Shown one piece after another: positions 54,288 through 63,583 of a stretch of 64,000 nucleotides of DNA; the first letter of the stretch is position 1, and every line of letters starts with the position of its first letter. Position numbers and translations under genes: made by a program. The stretch is from Rhyzopertha dominica (Eukaryota > Arthropoda > Insecta > Coleoptera > Bostrichidae), in contig QCXZ01000001.1 of the NCBI GenBank assembly GCA_025024175.1, positions 21,142,001 to 21,206,000 of the forward strand, given 5' to 3'. The notes below the pieces were generated by a model. The model ran no database searches. It saw only the letters and a program-made list of their open reading frames with translations, and was not told the origin of the DNA.

Positions 54288-55499
54288 TGATTTCTAGTAT
54301 TTAGAATTAATGACATTTTTCTGTTACATGTACCTTATTCGTTCGTTTTCCACATATTGGAAGGAAACTAAAAACGATAGCTGACACACAAAATTGTTCG
54401 TTCGGTTATTGGCATTTAGCGATAATTTACTAAACGTACGCGAAGTTTGTTATTACTGAAAGAGGCTCGACTTGATTGTACGGGTAGATATGGATGGGCA
54501 ACACTGTAATTATCCCGTATAATAATAGAGCGCGCAGTCTATGGCCATGTGAGAAATTGATTACAACTTCTCGCTTCCAAGCCATCGTTAATGTATCCCT
54601 TTGAACCTCTTCGTGTTTAGGCGGAACGACGTTGGTAGATGTACATTTAGACATTAAAGTTCGGGGAAACGAGCCCACAAGAATTAATTCGATGGTTTGG
54701 GTGTGGATTCAGTGCCACGCGGTATCCAGATATATATAAATCTTGAAATCCCGAAATTGATAATTTTAATAATAAGCTCTCTTTCATTTTCGCTTCATCT
54801 GTCTTTGTCTTATCACAAAGCTATAAAAAACATGTTCTAAAAAGTTATCTGTTTTCCATATATTTAAATGAATATTAAGCTATAAAATTTACTACATAAG
54901 TTAAGGAAGATTTATCTGCAATTAGGGAATCTTGTACAATATATATTAAATTTCTTTTTTCAAAAGCGCTGTGTACATTCTTTTTCCTCCGGTCAAATAA
55001 TACTTCGTCCTTCGAGCACTCTAATCACTTTAGTGATTTCTTGGATGTATAAAACCTAAAAAGCCCAAACGTGGATTATTACCGCAAGAATAGTGGTCTT
55101 GTACCTACTAATAATAACTAATACCTACCGTAAGGGTATTAAATGTATAATCAATATTAACAGTTAATGATAGTAATTAACTTAAATCTAAGGAATGCTA
55201 GGGTATAATGAATAATACGCTAAAAGAGCTATTCTTAAAAATGCTATAAAACTGACAGCAATGCCAAAATCTTGAAAACTGCAGTTGCGAAGACAAATAA
55301 GTATTATTCATATCTTTTAAGAGAAATTGGCATGTTTATTATTAGTGGGTATAAAAAATTTGCAGATATAAGTCTGAAAGATTACTAAATCATATTTTAC
55401 CGTTTTCGTCCAGGAAAAGACAGTGTCTTCAAATAATGTGATATTGAGATACTGCGTGATCCGAGGGGCTGATCATTGTCAAAAAAGTGGTATTAGTTC
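54288..55499. other. Non-coding stretch
   Basis: No gene. A slightly GC-richer part (about 54420-54720) contains an 82-residue minus-strand frame with no recognisable similarity. Confidence 0.35.
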
Positions 55500-55675
55500 C
55501 AATGTGGAATTAATTAATATCAGTTCTAAACAAATTCCATCAATTCCAAAATAATTCCAACAATTCGAAAATATTTTTAACAATTCTAAAAGAACTTTAC
55601 TAATTCCAAAATTATTCCAACAATTCCAAGACAATTGCAGTAATTCCAAAGCGGTTCCTAACAATTTCAACCGAT
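55500..55675. repeat. Degenerate AATTCCAA minisatellite
   Basis: At least ten near-copies of (T/A)CAATTCCAAAA-type words, spaced irregularly at about 12-24 bases. The minus-strand reading (ELL-LSWNCWNNFG-like, 63 residues) is a by-product of the repeat, which explains its Leu/Asn/Trp bias. Confidence 0.7.
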
Positions 55676-57968
55676 GGTCTTCTAATGCCCTATTATGAGG
55701 TTTTTACCTCAATTACCATTTTTATCAAAATAGTTCTTGAGTTGCATTTTTAAAGCGTCTTCTTCCATTTTTAGGTCAAATAATTTTGTAGTCGATTCTT
55801 TTCTGTTCCAGTCGTTGTTTCGTAAGGCCGTTTTTATGTGTTGAAGGCAGAGTGGGTAGTTTTTTGGAGCAGTATTTGCAAGCTAAGGATTTTAATTTTT
55901 CAAGAAAATTTAGTAACCAGGCGAAAATTGAAACTTTTCTACAGTTTTAAATAACTTTCCACAATATTCCTCCCCATGCATCGTCTTTCGATACATTTTC
56001 TCTCATATAATCCGCACAAGAGTAATTTATCTGGTAATGTTTAGAATGGATCAGTTTGTCATCGTTACGGAGAACTCCACTTAAAAGGATAACGATCTTT
56101 GCCATTTTTGTCATGCTACAAAATGGCCGATAGAGGTTTCAAATGACACCGGTAGATGACAGCAACTTACAAGTGTAAGATGGGCGCCACCTATCGGCAG
56201 TACGTTAAAGCGTGAATTCGCCGGCAAAAACAAAAACGTTTCCGAATCGTTTGTTCGGCATCCTGAGTGGAGGTATTCGTAGTCGTCGTCCATAATGGCT
56301 AGAAAATTAATAAGATAAATGGAAACCAGCCAAATGAAATGTGCAATATTTAATTTTGTTATTCTTATAGGTTAGTACATAGGTAAGTAAGACCGATGGG
56401 TATCTATTAAGGTAAAAGACAAAGAAACAATGGTTACAGGACGCTTTTACTGTATGTAGCCTAATCCTAGAACAAACTGTATTGAATATTAATGGATTAC
56501 CTATCTAGTCTCAGGATTTTATACGGTATAAAGAAATGTATGTTCGACCTGCCTGAGTCTATAAACAAGTGGTTATGGCAAAGTGATCATTAGTCATTAT
56601 TTAGGATTTTGAAAAATTTGCTGTTAGTCGTGACAGAAATGATTCATAACTAATAAGTCTATTATGAGATATATTACGGTATATTATAACATTTTTAATA
56701 GTGGAGTTGTCAATCCCGGTCCAGATTTTTTGGTCACGAAAGATCTTGGGGTGCCAAAAAACAATAGGTACTGGGATTGTCAAAGGCTTAGAAATAATGT
56801 GATTTTATGTGGAAGTTCATTAGAAAACAAGTTGCAATAGCGCAGAAAAACCAATCATCATAAACACCCGCCGGAGTAATCAGAAAGGGTCTTTTTCGAG
56901 CACTAACAAGAAAAATATCAAATTACAGTACATTTGATACTGTCAAACTGTTATTCAAACTGCGAATTAAAAAAAAATCTTGAGGTTTTTTAAAAACAAT
57001 ATTTTAAAATTAATTTATTTGGTTACTTGTTCTTAATTAATTTTGATACTTCATATTTTTTACAGGACACACCTATCTACATATGTATACATTATGCAAA
57101 AAAATATAACTACAGACGATATTACCGGCGTTAATGTTGATTTTTTGCTAATTTATTTTAACAATTACAAATTTATAGAATCAGGCCGAATAACAATCCC
57201 AAGCTCAGTGAAATGGCTGTGGAAATTTTAAACCGTAGACTAAATGCGTTTCTGTGATCGCTTTTCAATGTTTGTTGTATGTTGTATGCTGAAACTTGCA
57301 GATGATGACCTGGTCTGCTATAGTACATACTCAGTTTTGGATTGTCATCAAAACCTCTAAGAATACGATTATTGAGTCTTCCAATCCTCTTCAAGAAAAC
57401 ATTAAGTTTCAGCCTCTATTTCAGCTACATCCCAAAGTTAATATCGGCAACGTCGCACACAACCTCTGCTGATTTATGCTCTTCCTATGATAATTTTGTA
57501 TATTTTGTGAAGCAAGTTAGATACCCAATCGGGTAATACATCATGAAACTAAGTTTCGCAGCCGACAGCGTTAAAGACAAGCTGACCCGACAAGAATGAA
57601 ATCGCTCAGGTATTTTAAACGATCCTGCCGATGGGATCTAGCGGTAGTTAGGATCTTTAGTTTCTGCAGGATCGCCCGTGGCCCGTGCAATAAGAGGTGT
57701 CAAAACCATTAGTTCTCGGACGAAATTATAATATTCGAAAGGAAACAGTTAGCAACGGCGGTAGTGACCTCTTCTTCTAGGAGCAGCGTTGGATTTCTAA
57801 AGTGAAAATTTATCAAGCCGTGTGAATTAGAGGCAACATTTTTTAACTTTGCTCTACAATGGTTCGATATGATTAAATATGGAATAACATGGAGACTCAG
57901 GTAAAGCCGTACGACCAAAATTTGGTGATATGAAATCGCACATAAAACGGTTTCTTTTCAAAAGATTT
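55676..57968. other. AT-rich DNA, nothing recognised
   Basis: No supported gene or repeat. Short frames (56111-56293 minus, 57043-57231 plus, 57173-57394 minus) are not convincing. Confidence 0.4.
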
Positions 57969-58330
57969 TTAATAGTTATTTTTTCGAGCAGGTATTCGAT
58001 TCTCAACAAACGATACTGTTGTGCAACGGGATGAGGGATTAACGTTATTTTGAAGTTGCCACAGAGAATACTTCCACTGGGTTTTAAAACTGGGTACTAC
58101 CGGTGTAGTCCATTCCAAAATTTTGATTGGAATTGAAACTTTATTTTTAACAAGAATATCAATTTCGTGTTTAATTTTAGGTTTCAAAGTAACCGGAAGT
58201 GGTCTTGCTTTACAAAATTTAGGATCGGTAGCTTTTATTTGGCACTTGTTATGTACCCTCTGCATAACAAAAAACTGTCTGGGGCATAACTTACCACAAA
58301 GACTCATTGAAAATTCCTGTTTTCTGGATT
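57969..58330 (-). pseudogene. Ty3/gypsy-type reverse transcriptase N-terminal fragment
   Basis: The minus-strand frame of 112 residues contains DPKFCKARPLPVTLKPKIKH then EIDILVKNKVSIPIKILEWT and TPVVPSFKTQ. This matches the start of gypsy RT: 'P-FCKAR-VP-AL---V--EL--L---GVI-PV--S-WA-P-V-V-K'. Later pieces (NPSSRCTTVSFVENRIPA) correspond poorly to the 'VN--L--D-YPLP' step, and the catalytic YVDD region is not present. It lies 370 bp left of the LTR element, on the same strand, but outside its LTRs, so it is a separate fragment. Confidence 0.75.
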
Positions 58331-58697
58331 AATTACCCAAACTGATTTAGAAAAGCTGCGCTGGAGAATGCGTCTAATAAATAAAAAGTACTACCTATTT
58401 TAAATATGTTGCGCGTGGTAATGTTTAAATTATGGTATGACATATATAAAGGACAAGTCATGCGTCAGGCAAGCATCTTTACCCACTGATCTCTAAATAA
58501 CTGGATGTCGCTTACATACCAAAATGCATGTAAATTATTTGTGATAGATTTACGCCACTTTAGCGCCTAGCCGCTGGTCCTTGTACTAAAATTTTGACAA
58601 AGGTTCGCTTCTGCGGTAAATATAACGTTAATGATTGACGGTTAAAATCGTGAACTCATCATCTGTCTGCAGATTTCCAAAAGATGATCGTTGTAGT
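58331..58697. other. Non-coding, up to the LTR element
   Basis: No gene. The last five bases (58693-58697, GTAGT) are the target-site duplication of the LTR element. Confidence 0.5.
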
Positions 58698-58928
58698 ATA
58701 GAGAAACACAGTCCCGATGAAAAAAAACAATTTATTGGGCAAACTTCCCTACACTAGATACACGTCCGCACTCTAACGCTAGCTCCAATATAATGCCCCT
58801 AATCCTATCATGCTTGCGCTTTTACGCCTAGCACCACGTAACAACCCAAAACCAACAAAATGAATCATCAAGGATCCGAAGGCCGTCGTTGGACCCCCGC
58901 CCGCCTCTCTGACTAGGTGTCGCCTACA
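58698..58928 (-). repeat. 3' LTR
   Basis: 231 bp, nearly identical to the other LTR. On the minus strand it runs TGTAGGCGAC to GTTTCTCTAT. It contains AATAAA on the minus strand (58736-58731) as the likely polyadenylation signal. Confidence 0.9.
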
Positions 58929-59249
58929 GTTTCGGCCATCCTGTCTTACTTGGTCTGTCCCTAGGCCAAGTCTGCGTCCTCCTATAAACGGAAAAGAATA
59001 CGCTAAAAAACACTAAATACATAATAAGGCAAATTTGCAAGCCTACACCTTGTGCCGCAAAGCATTTAGGATGCTTGATTTGTTGTCAGAAAAGGCCATG
59101 TGTCTATCTCGCATTTTTTTTTCCTATTGTATAAAATTTCGAATACGTTACATGGTCCTCCGCAGTACACCGAGAGCTCAAACACGAATCTCGCTTCGCG
59201 CTTTGAGCCCTGAACTGCGTCAACTGCATCGCGACCATCACATAAAGGT

Positions 59250-59800
59250 TTAAGCAGCTACTTCCTGTTCATTCCGAACTTCGACGGACTCCGATTCGTA
59301 TTGTAATACGCTGAACTTCGAGTCATCTCCGGCTCCTGTGGAGCTTTGAGAAACTCCGGTTCGACGCACACTTGAACTTTGAGTCGTCTCCGGCTCCTGT
59401 AGAGCTTTNAGAAACTCCAGCTCCTTGCGCACTTGAACTTTGAGTCGTCTCCGGCTCCTGTAGAGCTTTGAGAAACTCCAGCTTCTTGTGCACTTGAACT
59501 TTGAGTCGTCTCCGGCTCCTGTAGAGCTTTGAGAAACTCCAGCTGCTTGCGCACTTGAACTTTGAGTCGTCTCCGGCTCCTGTAGAGCTTTGAGAAACTC
59601 CAGCTCCTTGTGCACTTGAACTTTGAGTCGTCTCCGGCTCCTGTAGAGCTTTGAGAAACTCCAGCTCCTTGCGCACTTGAACTTTGAGTCGTCTCCGGCT
59701 CCTGTAGAGCTTTGAGAAACTACAGCTCCTTGTGCACTTGAACTTTGAGTCGTCTCCGGCTCCTGTAGAGCTTTGAGAAACTCCGGTTCAACACGAAAGT
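59250..59800 (-). repeat. 61-bp tandem array open in all three frames
   Basis: About eight units of 61 bp, starting at 59338, 59399, 59460, 59521, 59582, 59643, 59704 and 59765. Since 61 is one more than a multiple of three, each unit shifts the reading frame, so the minus-strand protein has a 61-residue period made of three translations of the unit: SRRRLKVQVHKELEFLKAL, QEPETTQSSSAQGAGVSQSS, TGAGDDSKFKCARSWSFSKL. No frame contains a stop until about 59250, giving a 193-residue frame from 59831. It directly follows the zinc knuckle. One N (59409) interrupts. It may be a translated NC tail or a non-coding expansion. Confidence 0.85.
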
Positions 59801-59971
59801 AGAGTTGAAGCTTGCGGTGGACCTCGAGCATTCGTAAAGGAAGTGCCTTGTCCCACTTACCTCATCTCTCTCGCAATCGCGCCTCTTATGGCCAAATTTT
59901 CCGCACGAGAAACATTTGATATCGGACATCGTTGATCTCTTTCTATCGTTAACGGGAGACCTTTTAAACAT
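59720..59971 (-). CDS. Nucleocapsid zinc-knuckle part of gag, in a second frame
   Basis: From ATG 59971 (minus) the frame reads MFKRSP and contains CFSCGKFGHKRRDC, a C-x2-C-x4-H-x4-C zinc knuckle that binds the element's RNA, then continues into the tandem array. The ATG overlaps the gag stop (in AAATGTTTAAAAGG), so the knuckle is one frame off. This could be a programmed shift, re-initiation at the overlapping ATG, or a one-base indel. Confidence 0.7.
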   Translation of the reverse strand: MFKRSPVNDRKRSTMSDIKCFSCGKFGHKRRDCERDEVSGTRHFLYECSRSTASFNSTFVLNRSFSKLYRSRRRLKVQVHKEL

Positions 59972-60683
59972 TTGCCGTTTTTGCGGCCGCCCGCTGAGTC
60001 GGTCTTATTCGACACGCCGCTTCCCCTGGCAAATGAGTCACAAAATTGGCGAGTTCCACGAAGCTCTTACAATTAGCGGATCGTACTGTCAATTGAAGTT
60101 GCCTATCTGTGATTCCGGCTACCACGCAATCCACTGTTTGTTCTTCAGAAAAGTTTAAGTTTAGCTTATTGAGTTTTGTCAATTTGGTGAAACAGTATTC
60201 GCTTAGGTCTTGTCCGGGTCTCGAAGAATAGGTAGCAGCCGAATAAAAAAGTTCAGAAAATTTTTTCTTAGAAGGAAACATGCAACGTAACATCTCTTGC
60301 CATTCCACCCATGTGTAGCAAGTACTTTTAAGCCCGTCGTACCAAATACGTGCGAGACCCTTTAATTTACCGAGCGCTAAATATACAGTCATTGTTTCAT
60401 CCCAATGATAAAGGTGAGCGGAATCATTGACTCTTCGCAACCAATCATTTACATCAACATTTCTAGCGGGGTCAAAGTCGGGTAACAGTTTGTCATCCCG
60501 AAACATAGAATAATATGAGCGTGCCGGATTATCTGTTTGAACTTGAGGACTTGAACTTGTACTCGCGGCCCTTCGGTACATCTCTAATTCGCGCGCCATA
60601 GTCTCCACAACTTGCTGAGTCACTGGTGGCGTAATGGAGCGTCCACTTGGCGTCTCTGGGCGTCCTGCATCTTCGCCATCCAT
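59964..60683 (-). CDS. gag: Retrotransposon Gag (capsid) protein
   Basis: Starts at ATG 60683 (minus), 42 bases inside the 5' LTR, and runs 239 codons. Signature parts of the retrotransposon-gag capsid family: LLPDFDPARNVDVNDWLRRV, MTVYLALGKLKGLARIWYDG, then WVEWQEMLRCMFP and YFCFTKLT-like helices, with LTHLPG near the end. It forms the particle that packages element RNA. The frame stops at 59966-59964, overlapping the zinc-knuckle frame. No insect host gene resemblance (Arc-like) is claimed. The uninterrupted frame fits a young insertion. Confidence 0.85.
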   Translation of the reverse strand: MDGEDAGRPETPSGRSITPPVTQQVVETMARELEMYRRAASTSSSPQVQTDNPARSYYSMFRDDKLLPDFDPARNVDVNDWLRRVNDSAHLYHWDETMTVYLALGKLKGLARIWYDGLKSTCYTWVEWQEMLRCMFPSKKKFSELFYSAATYSSRPGQDLSEYCFTKLTKLNKLNLNFSEEQTVDCVVAGITDRQLQLTVRSANCKSFVELANFVTHLPGEAACRIRPTQRAAAKTANV

Positions 60684-60724
60684 GGCTTATCACTTGGCAC
60701 GGAACTTTATCCCACTTCTGAGTT

Positions 60725-60956
60725 ATAGAGAAACACAGTCCCGATGAAAAAAAAACAATTTATTGGGCAAACTTCCCTACACTAGATACACGTCCGCACT
60801 CTAACGCTAGCTCCAATATAATGCCCCTAATCCTATCATGCTTGCGCTTTTACGCCTAGCACCACGTAACAACCCAAAACCAACAAAATGAATCATCAAG
60901 GATCCGAAGGCCGTCGTTGGACCCCCGCCCGCCTCTCTGACTAGGTGTCGCCTACA
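60725..60956 (-). repeat. 5' LTR
   Basis: 232 bp, equal to the 3' LTR apart from one extra A in an A-run. It should hold the element's promoter on the minus strand. Confidence 0.9.
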
Positions 60957-60961
60957 GTAGT

Positions 60962-61398
60962 GTTTGAGTAAGAAACATGTACAGTACAAACTGGATGTTA
61001 TGTTTACTCATAACCATATTATATAGTTAAGCATCTAACCTAAAATTTGAACGCGCCGTTAAATTGATAGTACGAGTACCAGCGGCATGGTGGCTACTTA
61101 TCACAGTTTTGAATGACCTATGCGACATCCAGTTATTACCGCATTCTTTACCGCATTATAACGCCCTGGACAGGGCTAGCTGATACACCAAGTTGCGACT
61201 GGAATTTGTTTAATGGCTGAACAAGGTTGAATTGGGAAATAATTATACAAGCCGAAAAAGCGCGGCAATATATTTCTAAATGGAGCAATAAAATCCCCGA
61301 GCCGAACTGGCTGCAGTTTTCAAACCATCTCCTAATTACGAACGATATCCCAACAATCCTGTCACTGTAGCTAACAAAGCCTGAGGGTGCTTTTGTGC
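60962..61398. other. Non-coding, between the LTR element and THAP copy B
   Basis: No supported gene. ORFs on the minus strand (61483-61148) span into copy B's terminus and are shadows. Confidence 0.4.
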
Positions 61399-61881
61399 AA
61401 TTGGGTATTACCACTTTTTTGAAAATCACGTAAAATGAATCTTGAAGTGCATATATATCGTACGCCATAATAAAAAAAAACAAAAAAAATATTTGTAGGT
61501 AGAGAATTGCAGGTCTGAAATTCGAATCTTAGGAGTCACCGCCAAAACGCTTCTATCCAAGGTTATTCAACTCGTGACGTCAAGTGTCTCGTAAACATTA
61601 CTGAGGAGCGTGCTGTTTAATGGTGTAGTATCATTCTTGTATTGGAAAAGCTTTTGTGTGATGTTTATTGAAAGGACGGTGTAATAGATCGCACCAAAAA
61701 GTAATTTGTGTAGTTTTACAATCACATCTATTATGTATGGAAAACAAAACAAGTGTTGTTTTGTACATGGTTATAAAAGTACTTCAGTCAGTATAGCTAA
61801 CAAAATTTTTGTAACCGTTCCTCGAGACTATCAACGTATGAAAAAGTTGTTTAAGGCCCCTAGATGTGATATGCCGAAACA
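61399..61881 (+). mobile_element. AATT-bounded THAP transposon, copy B (truncated)
   Basis: Starts AATTGGGTATTACCAC at 61399 and matches the THAP-exon half of copies A and C, through ACCGCCAAAACGC, GTGACGTCAAGTG and the THAP exon to GATATGCCGAAA. After that it diverges completely (from about 61882). It is therefore a one-ended fragment, or it preserves a different internal sequence. Unlike copy C, it keeps the 11 bases AATTTTTGTAA (about 61803-61813) that make the THAP frame continuous. Confidence 0.75.
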
Positions 61882-61942
61882 CCACAGAAATCTATACCAA
61901 AACAAGTTAACAAATGCTTCAATGTGTCAGCAGGGTTGCTAG
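61733..61942 (+). pseudogene. THAP-domain exon of copy B
   Basis: ATG at 61733: MYGKQNKCCFVHGYKSTSVS, then FVTVPRDYQRMKKLFKAPR. It ends after DMPK, where it leaves homology with A and C, so the final Cys-x2-His of the THAP motif is missing. The downstream codons (HHRNLYQNKLTNAS) run on to a stop at about 61940. Confidence 0.6.
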
Positions 61943-62303
61943 ATTTGTATGGCTCTTTAACTAAACTACTCCCAAAAATGTCGCCGATTACCAACTTAAT
62001 GTACTACCTACCATATCATATCTCCATAAAGATACTAATTTACGTTTTCTATTTTTCTATAACTTTTGTCATTTATTTGAAAAAGTATGCAAGGCGTTTA
62101 TATCACATCTCACATGGCGTGCCCAAGTTTATTTGGTAATCCAGGCTTTGAAATAAGGATATCGATGTACTTTTGTTTCATTAGGAAGCAAACCCTTTGA
62201 AATTTATTTTAAATTGCTCAAAATATCTTCAAAACGTTATGCTTTCGTTGCTAATTTTGTCTTGCTTACACTTTTATCACTTTTGTAAAATTAGAAAATA
62301 GCG
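61882..62303. other. Unrelated DNA between copies B and C
   Basis: No similarity to copies A or C was seen. It might be flanking DNA, or an internal part of a longer parental element. Confidence 0.4.
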
Positions 62304-62637
62304 AATTGGGTATTATCACTTTTTTTGAAAATTACGTAAAATGAATCTTGAAGTGCATATATATCGTGCGCCATGTTAAAAAAAAAACAAAGAAAAATAT
62401 TTGTAGGTAGAGATTTCAGGTCTGAAATTCGAATCTTAGGAGTCACCGCCAAAACGCTTCTATCCAAGGTTATTCAACTCGTGACGTCAAGTGTCATGTA
62501 AACATTACCGAAGAGCGTGCTGTTTAATGGTGTAGTATCATTCTTGTATTGGAAAAGCTTTTGTGTGGTGTTTATTGAAAGGACGGTGTAAGAGGTCGCA
62601 CTAAAAAGTGATTTGTGTAGTTTTACAAGCTTCTATT

Positions 62638-62820
62638 ATGTATGGAAAACAAAACAAGTGTTGTTTTGTACATGGTTATAGAAGTACTTCAATCAGTACA
62701 GCTAACAAACCGTTCCTCGAGATTATCAACGTATGAAAAAGTTGTTTAAGGCCCCTAGACGTGATATGCCGAAATCGCAAAGTTAGTTCTTCCGTTGCGA
62801 AGATCATCTTAATTCATACT
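62638..62820 (+). pseudogene. THAP-domain exon of copy C, frameshifted
   Basis: ATG at 62638 begins MYGKQNKCCFVHGYRSTS. An 11-base deletion relative to copies A and B, after GCTAACAAA (about 62701), breaks the frame. The end of the domain (CGAAGATCATCTT, the Cys/Glu-Asp-His-Leu step) still stands near 62800. Non-functional. Confidence 0.6.
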
Positions 62821-63155
62821 GTAAGTTTTATTTTTTTTTGGGGGGTTATAAGTGTTTACCATTCAGTTTTCATTTTGTTATAGCTTAAAGAGGATATGGA
62901 AAATTATATGTGTTTTAAGTAGATAGAGGAAAACGTTATAATAAAAAACGACGTTGTTCCCATATATTCGACTGTTAGCCAGACCGGAAACGAGCCGCAA
63001 GAGCCCCGAAAATAAATAGCAATTTACATTTATTCTGACCTCTAAAATAAATGTCAAGTTTAGGGTACATTTTTGATTCTTACATTTTATGTTCACAAAT
63101 AGTATGTTTCCAACAACCCACTGTGATCAAATTACCAATGCTACGTTAGGTTCAC

Positions 63156-63251
63156 TTATCCTGTTGCTTTTACGTGCCCCATACCTGCCGCGTTGAACAG
63201 CTCGTCGCTGTACACAAATTCCATAACAATGAACATGCCTTCAGAAGTCAT
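63156..63251 (-). CDS. 31-codon ORF in copy C, opposite the THAP exon
   Basis: ATG at 63251-63249, stop TAA at 63158-63156. Same length as in copy A with identical first 17 residues (MTSEGMFIVMEFVYSDE), then L-FNAAGMGHVKATG against R-FYAAEMRNVKATA. The differences are mainly replacement changes, so a functional protein is not demonstrated. Confidence 0.3.
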   Translation of the reverse strand: MTSEGMFIVMEFVYSDELFNAAGMGHVKATG

Positions 63252-63583
63252 AACTCATAAGTATGTCACTTTTTCTTGGCGTATTTAAATTCGCTTGTCA
63301 CAAAATGAACGCAAACAATAAACTGATAAATTGATGGGCTGAGACTGACGCGTGATGCGCTGACCTCAGATGTAAATAAGCGGCCATTTACAAGACACCT
63401 GACGTCACGGCCAATATGTTCGCGTTTTGGCGGTCCCTTTAAATATTCACATTTTTAATATTAAAAATACACCTTACGATCCATTTTTTCGAATTTATAA
63501 GCTTTCACAGCTGTTTTGTGGATTAGATGCTACCTATTAATATGCAATTTAATAAGATATAAATACATGGCAAATACCCAATT

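Larger units (their letters stand above)
58698..60956 (-). mobile_element. LTR retrotransposon without pol (non-autonomous, gag-bearing)
   Basis: Two near-identical LTRs (58698-58928 and 60725-60956) in direct orientation flank about 1.8 kb. The element is flanked by the same 5 bases, GTAGT (58693-58697 and 60957-60961). This target duplication makes it a complete insertion. Coding runs on the minus strand: gag (60683-59964), a zinc knuckle in another frame (from 59971), then a 61-bp tandem array. No protease, RT, RNase H or integrase is present, so it depends on a helper element. LTRs begin TGTAGGCGAC on the minus strand. Next to the 5' LTR the minus strand reads CAGAAGTGGGAT, which resembles the complement of a tRNA-Leu 3' end, a possible primer site. 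The LTR identity implies recent insertion. Confidence 0.9.
62304..63583 (+). mobile_element. AATT-bounded THAP transposon, copy C (full length)
   Basis: A 1280-bp copy bounded by AATTGGGTATTATCAC and AATACCCAATT, in the opposite orientation to copy A. Subterminal ACCGCCAAAACGC and TGACGTCA motifs occur at both ends (near 62447/62484 and, inverted, near 63427/63402). It contains the THAP exon (from 62638, plus strand, with an 11-bp deletion), a GAATAAATG-like stretch and the 31-codon ORF (63251-63156, minus). No transposase core is present. Flanks outside AATT show no 8-bp duplication. Confidence 0.8.

Noticed and set aside
55479..55670. 63-residue minus-strand frame rich in Leu, Asn and Trp
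   Set aside because: It is a translation of the AATTCCAA minisatellite.
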